Shown: positions 1 through 6,517 of the stretch, piece after piece | Layout of the letters: each line of letters opens with the position of its first letter | Position numbering within the stretch: the stretch's first letter is position 1 | NCBI GenBank assembly: GCA_004376385.1 | Contig: SOJY01000093.1 | Location: forward strand, 1-9,928 | Origin: Candidatus Bathyarchaeum sp. | Lineage (GTDB): Archaea; Thermoproteota; Bathyarchaeia; Bathyarchaeales; Bathyarchaeaceae | Direction of reading: 5' to 3' | DNA: 9,928 bases | The notes under the pieces: model-generated | Database searches by the model: none | What the model saw: the letters and a program-made list of their open reading frames with translations, nothing else | Told to the model about the DNA's origin: nothing | Position numbers and translations under genes: made by a program

Positions 1-1256
1 TCTATGTTGCATCTGACATTCCCGCTTTTCTCTCGAAGACAAACAAGTCTGTTATCGTTCAAGACGGAGAGCTTATAATTTTAAGTGATAAGGGATACGA
101 AATCCGCAACATCCTTGATTGGAAACTGGTCACTAGAGAACCTGAGCTTATAGATTGGGCTCCTGAGATGGCTGAGAAACAGGGTTATCCTTACTTCATG
201 CTGAAGGAGATTCACGAGCAGCCTTTACGTTTACGGAACACCCTCAGGTTACAGGACAAATACTTGGAGTTGATGACTACCTTTTTGGATCGGGCAGGAG
301 AAGTTTTCTTGGTAGCCTGTGGAACCTCTTATCATGCCTGCTTGGCAGCGTCCTACATGTTTTCTAAGTTGTCCTTCTTGGCAACCCATCCTGTCGTAGC
401 TTCAGAGTTCGTTGAACAACATGGAAAATCAGTGAACATCGACAGCACCCTTCTAGTTGTCAGCCAGTCCGGAGAGACTGCCGACACATTAGATGCGGTT
501 GAAAGTGCTAGGCTACGAGCAGCTACGGTTCTGGGACTAACAAACGTTGTCGGTTCCACTTTGACACGTATTGCCCGAGTATACATTTGTCAGCAGTCGG
601 GTCCAGAGATAGGTGTCGCAGCCACGAAAACTTTCACTTCTCAGCTTTCGGTGCTTTCACAGCTTGCCATAAGGCTCGCCAAGAAACGGGGAAAGATTTC
701 TCATGTGGAGATTGAGGACCTTGAGGAGAAGCTTGAGCAGATACCAGACATCGTTGAGCGCGCTATTGCCAGTCAAGAAGAAAAAGTGAAACAGTTAGCG
801 AAGAAATATCGAGGCAAACAAGTATTCTTCTTTTTGGGACGCGGAATAAGCTCGGCTGTGGCTCTTGAGGGTAGACTGAAACTTATGGAGATTTCATACA
901 TTCCGTCTATAGCTTATCCTGCAGGAGAAAGCAAACATGGTCCCATTAGCCTAATTGAGACTGGTTTTCCTGTGATTTTCGTATGCCCAAAAGATGGCAC
1001 GCATAGAACTATAATCAGCAACATTATGGAAATGAAGGCTCGCGGCGCCTCCATAATCGTGGTGGTTGAGAAGGATGATGAGGAGATAAAAGCGTTGGCT
1101 GACGATTACATAGAGATAGACACAGGATTGCCTGAAGTTTTGTCTCCAATACCTTTTGTCACTCCGCTGCAGCTCTTCGCCTACTACATGGCAATCGAGT
1201 GTGAACACGATCCGGATATGCCCAGAAACTTAGCCAAATCCGTCACTGTAAAATAG
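1..1256 (+). CDS. glmS: Glucosamine-6-phosphate synthase (glutamine-hydrolysing), C-terminal part, 5' partial
   Basis: Converts fructose-6-phosphate and glutamine to glucosamine-6-phosphate in the cytoplasm, the entry step to UDP-GlcNAc. The reading frame is open from base 3 to the TAG at 1254-1256, so the ATG at 168 is internal. The first visible residues (YVASDIPAFLSKTNKSVIV) are the end of the glutamine amidotransferase domain; the rest of that domain, with its catalytic Cys, lies outside the window. Both sugar-isomerase (SIS) domains follow: the first has VACGTSYHACLAASY and SQSGETADTL, the second FFLGRGISSAVALEG. Residues matching the E. coli isomerase catalytic set are present: Lys and Glu in LKLMEISY, His in ESKHGPISL, and the tail Lys in PRNLAKSVTVK. 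The ending is the canonical GlmS C terminus. A BtuF-like gene starts 63 bases downstream on the same strand; co-transcription is possible but not shown. Confidence 0.96.
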   Translation, partial: YVASDIPAFLSKTNKSVIVQDGELIILSDKGYEIRNILDWKLVTREPELIDWAPEMAEKQGYPYFMLKEIHEQPLRLRNTLRLQDKYLELMTTFLDRAGEVFLVACGTSYHACLAASYMFSKLSFLATHPVVASEFVEQHGKSVNIDSTLLVVSQSGETADTLDAVESARLRAATVLGLTNVVGSTLTRIARVYICQQSGPEIGVAATKTFTSQLSVLSQLAIRLAKKRGKISHVEIEDLEEKLEQIPDIVERAIASQEEKVKQLAKKYRGKQVFFFLGRGISSAVALEGRLKLMEISYIPSIAYPAGESKHGPISLIETGFPVIFVCPKDGTHRTIISNIMEMKARGASIIVVVEKDDEEIKALADDYIEIDTGLPEVLSPIPFVTPLQLFAYYMAIECEHDPDMPRNLAKSVTVK

Positions 1257-1319
1257 ATAAACAGTTCAGAAAAGCAAACATGCTTCTGTGTTGGTGAAGA
1301 AAAGGTTCTAAAGTCACTG

Positions 1320-2252
1320 TTGATTCTAGCTTCTAGGAACTCAGGACACGGGAGCAACATTACATATGTCGATGAGTGTGGACGTGTGACAAATCTAAGT
1401 GTTTGCCCGGAAAGGATAGTGTCCCTTTCTCCCAGCAACACGGAAATATTGTTTGCTGTGGGCGCTGGCGATAAAGTTGTGGGGGTAACAGACTACTGTA
1501 ACTATCCTACTGAACTAGAGGCGCGGATTGAAGCAGACGAAATAGTGAGGGTGGGTGGTTACTGGAATCCGTTAGTGGAGACCATTGTTGACTTGAAGCC
1601 TGACCTAGTTCTGGTTTCCACAGCCCAGTGTACGCTAAAGACAAACAATTGTAAGACGAATTGCAGCCGCAGATGTGAACTAACAGTAAAAGTTGCCAAC
1701 AGACTAAGGAGTTTAGGGCTAAACGTTTTGATCTTGGCTCCACATAGCATGAATGACGTTCTCGATGACATCCTGTTGGTGGGAATGGCAACTGGAAATT
1801 CTGCCGAAGCCATCAACCTTGTAGAAAACCTGAGACAACGAATAGACGCGGTAGTTACAAACTCGAATCTGGCATCTAATAGACCAAAGGTGTACTTTGA
1901 AGTATGGAACAACCCTTACATTAGCGTGAATTCAGGAACATGGATTGGTAACCTAATCAACTTGGCGGGCGGAACAAACATTTTCGGAGACGCGGTTTCA
2001 GAGTGGCCAGTAATCCGCTCAGAAGATATTATTCAACGGGACCCTGACATAATGGTTTTTCCAGTTATTCCCGGTGTTCCCAGATTTTGGGGAAGCTTTG
2101 AGGCTGTCAAGAAACGGCTGGGCTGGGAGAACATAACTGCTGTTAGAGACGGCAGGCTCTATGAGGTTCCAAGAGACTTTATTTCCAGACCCGGACCTAG
2201 GCTCGTTGAGGCGTTAGAGCTGCTGGAGAAAATGATTAACCCAAGTTCTTAA
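1320..2252 (+). CDS. btuF: BtuF-like corrinoid-binding protein, no visible signal peptide, with four-Cys insertion
   Basis: A substrate-binding protein of the cobalamin/iron-complex ABC class, 310 residues from the TTG at 1320. The BtuF signature is clear at residues 31-63 (ERIVSLSPSNTEILF, then VGAGDK, VVGVTD, CNYP), followed by DLKPDLVLVS, a bridging helix near 160-178, FEVWNNPYIS, LAGGTNIF and a SRPGPRLVEALE ending. It is closely similar to the product of 3056-4015 throughout, so the two look like duplicates. Two oddities: residues 101-130 carry about 19 extra residues with Cys104, 111, 115 and 119; and no signal peptide or membrane anchor is seen. The frame is open back to the glmS stop but has no ATG or GTG, so the start is uncertain; an AAAGGT at 1302-1307 is a weak ribosome site. 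It may act in the cytoplasm, as a broken exported protein, or with a misread N terminus. Substrate specificity for B12 is inferred from family motifs. Confidence 0.88.
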   Translation: MILASRNSGHGSNITYVDECGRVTNLSVCPERIVSLSPSNTEILFAVGAGDKVVGVTDYCNYPTELEARIEADEIVRVGGYWNPLVETIVDLKPDLVLVSTAQCTLKTNNCKTNCSRRCELTVKVANRLRSLGLNVLILAPHSMNDVLDDILLVGMATGNSAEAINLVENLRQRIDAVVTNSNLASNRPKVYFEVWNNPYISVNSGTWIGNLINLAGGTNIFGDAVSEWPVIRSEDIIQRDPDIMVFPVIPGVPRFWGSFEAVKKRLGWENITAVRDGRLYEVPRDFISRPGPRLVEALELLEKMINPSS

Positions 2253-2284
2253 ATAATTCCTCAAGATTTGTGTGAAGAGTCTGT

Positions 2285-2289
2285 GGAGG
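2285..2289 (+). promoter_or_regulatory. Shine-Dalgarno site deciding the start of the ATP pyrophosphatase gene
   Basis: GGAGG lies 11 bases before the GTG at 2301. An in-frame TTG at 2268 would start the protein 11 residues earlier but has no comparable site, and the 2301 start gives the family-like N terminus MNAAALFSGGKDS. Confidence 0.6.
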
Positions 2290-2300
2290 ATACTTGTTTC

Positions 2301-2933
2301 GTGAATGCTGCGGCTCTCTTTTCTGGTGGCAAAGATTCCCTCTATGCCCTGCATCTCGTCGAAAAGCAAGGTGTCACGGTTGATCATCTGATAACTTTGC
2401 TTCCAACTCTTCCTTGGCCCTCTCCTCATGCAGAGAACATAGAAGCTCTGAAGATGTTGGCAGAATCCATGGGGAAACATCTGACAATTGTTGATTTTCA
2501 GAGAGAGGGAGCATTTGTTGAGGCGCTCAAAAGCCTTGAAGTTGATGCTTTGGTGGCGGGTGACATTAATGTTGAAGCGCATTTGGCGGGTCTTCAGGAT
2601 GTCTGCGGTAAGGTTGGTTTGGAGTTGCTTGAGCCGATCTATGGGAGAGATACGTCAGAGCTTTTTCATGAAATTTTCGGTTTAGGGTTCAAGGCGTTGA
2701 TTACGGGCGTAAACTTAAGCTGTATGGGGGAGGAATGGCTGGGTTTCGTTATCAGTAAAGAGACTAGTGCTGACTTTCTGTCGAAGATTGGAAGTGTTGA
2801 CCCTTTGGGTGAGAACGGGGAGTTTCATACGTTGGTCCTTGGCTGTCCTCTCTACGCAAAACCGTTTAAGGTGAAGTCTGTGGAGAAAAAGGCAGCGAAG
2901 GGTATGGCTTATCTTAAAGTTTCGATTGGGTAA
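2301..2933 (+). CDS. Dph6-like N-type ATP pyrophosphatase (diphthine-ammonia ligase family) in a corrinoid locus
   Basis: A 210-residue cytoplasmic protein of the PP-loop ATPase superfamily, which activates a substrate carboxyl or carbonyl as an adenylate. The PP-loop SGGKDS is at residues 8-13. The C-terminal half matches Dph6 relatives: VDALVAGDI, LLEPIYGRDT, EEWLGFVI and the strongly diagnostic GENGEFHTLVLGCP. Where true Dph6 proteins usually have a SYMFH-type segment, this protein has LPWPSPHAENIEAL, so the substrate pocket may differ. The start is placed at GTG 2301 on the ribosome site and on alignment with the family; TTG 2268 would add 11 residues. It follows the first btuF by 48 bases and precedes a terminator-like T-rich stretch, so it probably shares a transcript with btuF. 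It could be the diphthamide enzyme, but its place between two btuF genes suggests a corrinoid-related role; this is inference. Confidence 0.87.
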   Translation: MNAAALFSGGKDSLYALHLVEKQGVTVDHLITLLPTLPWPSPHAENIEALKMLAESMGKHLTIVDFQREGAFVEALKSLEVDALVAGDINVEAHLAGLQDVCGKVGLELLEPIYGRDTSELFHEIFGLGFKALITGVNLSCMGEEWLGFVISKETSADFLSKIGSVDPLGENGEFHTLVLGCPLYAKPFKVKSVEKKAAKGMAYLKVSIG

Positions 2934-2935
2934 AC

Positions 2936-2997
2936 TTTTTGTGTGTTCCGAGTTTATTGTAGGTTTGTAGCCTTTTTTGTCTGTTTTTGTTGTTTTT
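2936..2997 (+). terminator. T-rich archaeal-type transcription terminator
   Basis: Directly after the TAA at 2931-2933 come repeated T runs on the coding strand: 2936-2940, 2973-2978, 2984-2988 and 2993-2997, with no GC-rich hairpin. Serial oligo-T tracts are the usual archaeal termination signal. A new promoter starts just after, which supports a transcript boundary here. Confidence 0.6.
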
Positions 2998-3006
2998 GTA
3001 GCAAGT

Positions 3007-3014
3007 TTTATATA
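3007..3014 (+). promoter_or_regulatory. TATA-box promoter of the second btuF
   Basis: TTTATATA sits 42 bases before the ATG at 3056. An archaeal start site about 26-30 bases downstream would fall near 3033-3038, leaving a leader of about 20 bases that includes AAGGAT (3041-3046) as a ribosome site 9 bases before the ATG. Confidence 0.6.
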
Positions 3015-3021
3015 TCCCTTC

Positions 3022-3038
3022 GGATGGATAATCCATCC
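3022..3038. promoter_or_regulatory. Perfect palindrome, candidate operator at the btuF promoter
   Basis: GGATGGAT-A-ATCCATCC is a perfect 8-bp inverted repeat with a one-base centre. Just outside it, CCTT (3017-3020) and AAGG (3041-3044) are also complementary. It lies between the TATA box and the expected transcription start, the usual place for an archaeal repressor that blocks polymerase loading. A hairpin in a very short 5' leader is the alternative. The regulator and its signal are unknown. Confidence 0.5.
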
Positions 3039-3055
3039 TAAAGGATGTAGAATCA

Positions 3056-4015
3056 ATGAAGAAAACCACCATCTATCTCTTGACAACACTCATAATCATC
3101 GCGTTAGTTGCTTCAGTCTACGTTTATACCCTATATCAGGTCGAACCCGACAAATTCGAGGGCGGCGACCTCGTCGATGATTTGGGATACTCGTTGACTT
3201 TAACTTCGCCTCCAGAAAGAATTGTGTCTTTGGCTCCTAGCAATACGGAATTACTGTTCGCTGTTGGCGCTGGCGACAAACTTGTTGGAGTAACCGACTT
3301 CTGTAATTATCCATACGATTTTTCGGCGTGGATCGAAGCTGGCAACATGAGCAGCATCGGAAGTTATTACGGTCCATCTGTCGAACCAATCGTTGCTCTT
3401 GATCCTGACCTCGTTCTTGCTACCACTGGTAGTCTAGAAGCCGCCGAAAACCTGCGAACCCTCGGATACAACGTCTTAGTGGTCGAACCAAGGAACTTCA
3501 GTTTTGTTCTTCGTGACATTCTCTTGATAGGTAGAGCCACGAACCATTATGACGAAGCTGTTGCACTCGAGAGTGAACTCAGACAGAGAATCGACGCCGT
3601 AGCCAACAAAGCAGCAGAAGCAACAACCACACCAAAAGTGTACCATGAAGTTTGGAATGACCCCCTCATGAGCGTTGGTCCAGAAACATTCATTGACGAA
3701 ATAATAACTTTGGCAGGTGGAGAAAACATCTTCAACGACGCGACCACAAGTTGGCCAATTGTAAGCTCTGAAGCAATTATAGACAATAATCCTGATGTAA
3801 TGTTTTTCCCTGACATGTATATGGGAATAGGGAATTTCTATGAGACCATAGAAACTGTGGAGAGCCGTCCTGGATGGGAATCCATAAGTGCAGTTCAGAA
3901 CGGTGCACTCTACGAGATCAATGCAGATATCATATCTAGGTCAGGTCCACGGCTCGTTGACGCGCTGGAACTTGTAGCAAAGATGGTTCATCCAGAAATT
4001 TTTGGACAACCCTAA
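3056..4015 (+). CDS. btuF: Corrinoid ABC transporter substrate-binding protein BtuF, membrane-anchored
   Basis: A 319-residue binding protein expected to capture cobalamin or related corrinoids outside the membrane and pass them to BtuC. Residues 1-5 are MKKTT, followed by a hydrophobic segment at about 6-27 that acts as a signal anchor; there is no lipobox Cys, so it is probably held by an uncleaved helix. The mature part carries the BtuF signature at residues 54-86 (ERIVSLAPSNTELLF, VGAGDK, LVGVTD, CNYP), DPDLVLATT, YHEVWNDPLMS, LAGGENIF and RSGPRLVDALE. It lacks the Cys-rich insertion of its neighbour at 1320-2252. The ATG is supported by AAGGAT nine bases upstream. It has its own promoter and palindrome, ends 47 bases before btuC, and is the likely working partner of the downstream transporter. 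Iron-siderophore or haem binding is a less likely alternative. Confidence 0.94.
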   Translation: MKKTTIYLLTTLIIIALVASVYVYTLYQVEPDKFEGGDLVDDLGYSLTLTSPPERIVSLAPSNTELLFAVGAGDKLVGVTDFCNYPYDFSAWIEAGNMSSIGSYYGPSVEPIVALDPDLVLATTGSLEAAENLRTLGYNVLVVEPRNFSFVLRDILLIGRATNHYDEAVALESELRQRIDAVANKAAEATTTPKVYHEVWNDPLMSVGPETFIDEIITLAGGENIFNDATTSWPIVSSEAIIDNNPDVMFFPDMYMGIGNFYETIETVESRPGWESISAVQNGALYEINADIISRSGPRLVDALELVAKMVHPEIFGQP

Positions 4016-4020
4016 AATAA

Positions 4021-4038
4021 CCCCCCCTTTTTTATAAC
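4021..4038 (+). promoter_or_regulatory. T-run terminator overlapping the TATA box of btuC
   Basis: Seven C (4021-4027) and six T (4028-4033) follow the btuF stop, giving a weak termination signal. The same T run forms TTTATAAC (4031-4038). A start about 27 bases on would be near 4058-4061, only a few bases before the ATG at 4063, and no ribosome site is present, so a nearly leaderless btuC transcript is likely. Confidence 0.45.
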
Positions 4039-4062
4039 CTAAACATAATTTGTGAAACATCA

Positions 4063-5142
4063 ATGAAAACAGACGCTGAAACATCTCATTTACGACGTGT
4101 TTCCAACTGGAAGCTACATCTGGTCATACTCTTAGTTGCGCTTGGAATCGTTTTTGTTTTGTCACTCAATCTAGGCTACGCGCATATTCCTTTCAGTGAC
4201 ATTTTGACGATACTAGCCAAACAAGTTCCTCTGCTGAACAACCTGGTGGACTACTCGGGCATCAGCACAACAGCTGAAGTAATAATAGTGCAAATCAGGC
4301 TTCCACGAGTGATATGTGGAGCCCTTGTTGGTGCGGCTTTAGCAACAGCGGGGGTCACGTATCAGGGTATCTTCAGGAATCCAATGGCTGACCCTTACGT
4401 TATCGGAGCCTCAACAGGTGCATCCGTGGGTTCAGCGCTGGTAATTGTTCTTGGGGTTGGTGTTTCTCTTCTAGGCGTAAACACGCTTCAAATATTGGCT
4501 TTTGTTGGTTCCCTAACAACCGTGCTCTTCGTCTATAGTATCTCAAGAGTTGGTTCTAGAGTTCCAGTTACAACTTTGCTTCTCACAGGGATAGCGATAA
4601 GTCTCTTCTTGAACGCGATAGTAACCTACATGAAAACAATCGCCAGCGACAGGCTTCTTCACGGACTTACTTTCTGGCTTATCGGAAGCCTTGCACCCAC
4701 CGAAAACTGGGATAAAGTATTTGCCATTATTCCTTTCATACTTGTCGGCGTCGTCGTTGCTTATCTTTATTCACGCGAATTGAACATAATGGCATTAGGC
4801 GAAGATCAAGCCCAGCACTTAGGCGTCGAAATAGAAAAAGTGAAAAGAATACTGCTTGTTTCCGGAGCCCTCCTGACCGCAGCCGCTGTATCTATTAGCG
4901 GTTTGATCGGTTTCGTTGGTTTAATCATTCCACACCTAACAAGGGTCTTGATAGGTCCTGACCACCGGGTTCTGCTACCCACCGCCGCCATCGTAGGAGC
5001 CGCTTTCTTAATGAGTTGCGACGCCCTATCACGGGTAGTAATGGGTTCAGGAGAAGCACCTGTCGGAATAATAACTGCGCTTACAGGAGCACCATTCTTC
5101 ATATACTTGCTCCGCAGAAAAAGGAAAGGATACACACTATAA
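4063..5142 (+). CDS. btuC: Corrinoid ABC transporter permease BtuC (FecCD family)
   Basis: The membrane channel of the importer, 359 residues, normal for the family. A short cytoplasmic N terminus is followed by a hydrophobic helix at about 18-38 and then about nine further membrane segments. Family motifs are all present: QIRLPR at 77-82, the conserved RNPMADPYVIGAS at 105-117, the cytoplasmic coupling helix LGEDQAQHLGV at 245-255 that touches BtuD, SISGLIGFVGLIIPH at 277-291, and GSGEAPVGIITALTGAPFF at 328-346. The C terminus is basic (RRKRKGYTL). The TAA overlaps the btuD ribosome site, so btuC and btuD are translated from one message. FecCD permeases also carry iron-siderophores and haem; the BtuF neighbours favour corrinoids. 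Confidence 0.95.
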   Translation: MKTDAETSHLRRVSNWKLHLVILLVALGIVFVLSLNLGYAHIPFSDILTILAKQVPLLNNLVDYSGISTTAEVIIVQIRLPRVICGALVGAALATAGVTYQGIFRNPMADPYVIGASTGASVGSALVIVLGVGVSLLGVNTLQILAFVGSLTTVLFVYSISRVGSRVPVTTLLLTGIAISLFLNAIVTYMKTIASDRLLHGLTFWLIGSLAPTENWDKVFAIIPFILVGVVVAYLYSRELNIMALGEDQAQHLGVEIEKVKRILLVSGALLTAAAVSISGLIGFVGLIIPHLTRVLIGPDHRVLLPTAAIVGAAFLMSCDALSRVVMGSGEAPVGIITALTGAPFFIYLLRRKRKGYTL

Positions 5143-5147
5143 GGTGA
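5141..5147 (+). promoter_or_regulatory. Shine-Dalgarno site of btuD overlapping the btuC stop codon
   Basis: AAGGTGA begins inside the btuC TAA (5140-5142) and ends nine bases before the btuD ATG at 5157, typical of translational coupling. Confidence 0.6.
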
Positions 5148-5156
5148 CAAAAAGCG

Positions 5157-6461
5157 ATGGTGACATTAACAATAGACGGCATCGACTGTTCTTATGGGTC
5201 TGTTGATGTTCTGAAAGACGTCGGTTTTGCTGTTGAAAGCGGGCAGTTCTTAGGAGTTCTTGGTCCCAACGGCTCAGGAAAAACTACTTTACTCAAAAGC
5301 ATCAGCAGAGTGCTCAAGCCACAGAAAGGAGCAATCTTCATAGGCGACGAAAACGTATACAAAATGAAAACTGTGGACGTTGCCAAACAGATGGCAGTAG
5401 TCCCACAGAGCACACCTGTTTCTTTCGATTTCACTGCTCTGGAAGTAGTTCTCATGGGTCGCAATCCTCACATGGCCCGGTTCAAGATGGAGGGCAAAAA
5501 GGACCTAGATATAGCAAAGAATTCCATGCAACTAACACGCACTTGGGAATTCGCCGACAGACCTGTAAACGAACTTAGCGGTGGAGAAAGCCAGCGTGTG
5601 ATAATTGCGCGTGCCCTAACTCAGGAACCTCAAATTCTTTTGCTAGACGAGCCAACAACACACTTGGACATCAGCAACCAGCTGGAAATAATGGACCTCA
5701 TCAAGCATTTATGCGAAACTAAAAAGTTGCTGATTATCGCGGTTTTTCACGACTTCAATTTGGCTGCCCGATACTGTGACTCCATCATTCTCTTGAATGA
5801 CGGAAAAATTGTTGCTATCGGAAAAATGAACGATACTCTCACAAGCGAAAACGTCAAAAAAGTTTTCAACGTTGACACTATCGTGAAAAAGCATCCTATT
5901 ACAGGTTCTCTCTATGTTATTCCCATTTCAAGACCAATTATTCAGAAACAAAAGAGCCTCCTTGTCCACCTGATATGTGGAGGCGGCACCGGCAGCACCG
6001 TGATGAAGACATTACTGGATGAAGGCTACCGCGTAACTGCTGGAGTTCTCAACCTGTTAGATACGGATCAAGAGACCGCCCAGCTGCTATCAGTCCCGAC
6101 AACAAACGACGCTCCATTTTCTCCCATAACCGACGAAGCACACAAAGCAAACCTGCAGATGATAAGTAAAGCTAACGTTCTCGTAGTAACACCAACCCAG
6201 TTTGGTGAGGGGAACCTGCGTAACCTAGAAGCTGCAGAAACGGCTCTGAAAGAAGGAACACCAACCATCCTCCTAGAAAACGGACCCACCGAAGAGAGAG
6301 ACTTCACCAAAGGCAAAGCCACAAAATACTTGACGAAACTCAAAAACAACGGCGCCATAACCGTGAAAAGCATCAGCGAGCTTGTAACTTTTCTTGATAA
6401 TCTAGAGACAAAACATAACAAAGAATCCCCCCTAACCACGGAACCTATAACTAGATTTTGA
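5157..6461 (+). CDS. btuD: Corrinoid ABC transporter ATP-binding protein BtuD with C-terminal extra domain
   Basis: The ATPase that drives import, bound to the cytoplasmic face of BtuC. Residues 1-255 are a complete ABC domain: Walker A GPNGSGKTT (36-44), Q-loop Gln84, signature LSGGESQ (140-146), Walker B LLLDEP (161-166), D-loop HLD (169-171) and switch His198. Members of this group are often about 250-270 residues; this one has 434. The extra part, about 267-434, begins with a Gly-rich strand-loop HLICGGGTGS and continues with YRVTAGVLNLLDTD, NDAPFSPITDEA, KANVLVVTPTQFGEGNL and RDFTKGKA, giving a Rossmann-like alternation of strands and helices. Similar tails occur, to my recollection, in some archaeal and anaerobe BtuD/siderophore ATPases; their function is not known to me. 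Start by ATG with AAGGTGA nine bases upstream; 14 bases after btuC. Confidence 0.94.
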   Translation: MVTLTIDGIDCSYGSVDVLKDVGFAVESGQFLGVLGPNGSGKTTLLKSISRVLKPQKGAIFIGDENVYKMKTVDVAKQMAVVPQSTPVSFDFTALEVVLMGRNPHMARFKMEGKKDLDIAKNSMQLTRTWEFADRPVNELSGGESQRVIIARALTQEPQILLLDEPTTHLDISNQLEIMDLIKHLCETKKLLIIAVFHDFNLAARYCDSIILLNDGKIVAIGKMNDTLTSENVKKVFNVDTIVKKHPITGSLYVIPISRPIIQKQKSLLVHLICGGGTGSTVMKTLLDEGYRVTAGVLNLLDTDQETAQLLSVPTTNDAPFSPITDEAHKANLQMISKANVLVVTPTQFGEGNLRNLEAAETALKEGTPTILLENGPTEERDFTKGKATKYLTKLKNNGAITVKSISELVTFLDNLETKHNKESPLTTEPITRF

Positions 6462-6465
6462 GGTT

Positions 6466-6517
6466 GAAAAAGGTATGAACCGACTAAACCTGTTACCACG
6501 CCTTTTTTCTGAAAAAA
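6466..6517. terminator. Convergent, probably bidirectional terminator
   Basis: Downstream of btuD, GAAAAAGG (6466-6473) can pair with CCTTTTTTC (6501-6509) and six T (6503-6508) end the plus-strand signal. On the minus strand, six T (complement of 6512-6517) directly follow the TAA of the facing gene at 6518-6520. Confidence 0.55.

Noticed and set aside
168..170. ATG at 168 as the start of a short stand-alone isomerase-only protein
   Set aside because: The frame is open upstream to the window edge and those residues match the end of the GlmS amidotransferase domain.
1507..1912. Two minus-strand ORFs of 94 and 117 residues opposite the first btuF
   Set aside because: They are antisense shadows of a strongly supported gene and show no motif or start signal.
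2977..3180. 67-residue ORF across the btuF promoter
   Set aside because: It overlaps the terminator, the TATA box and the start of btuF in another frame, and has no family resemblance.
4806..5150. 114-residue minus-strand ORF opposite btuC
   Set aside because: It is antisense to conserved BtuC motifs and its composition follows from that overlap.
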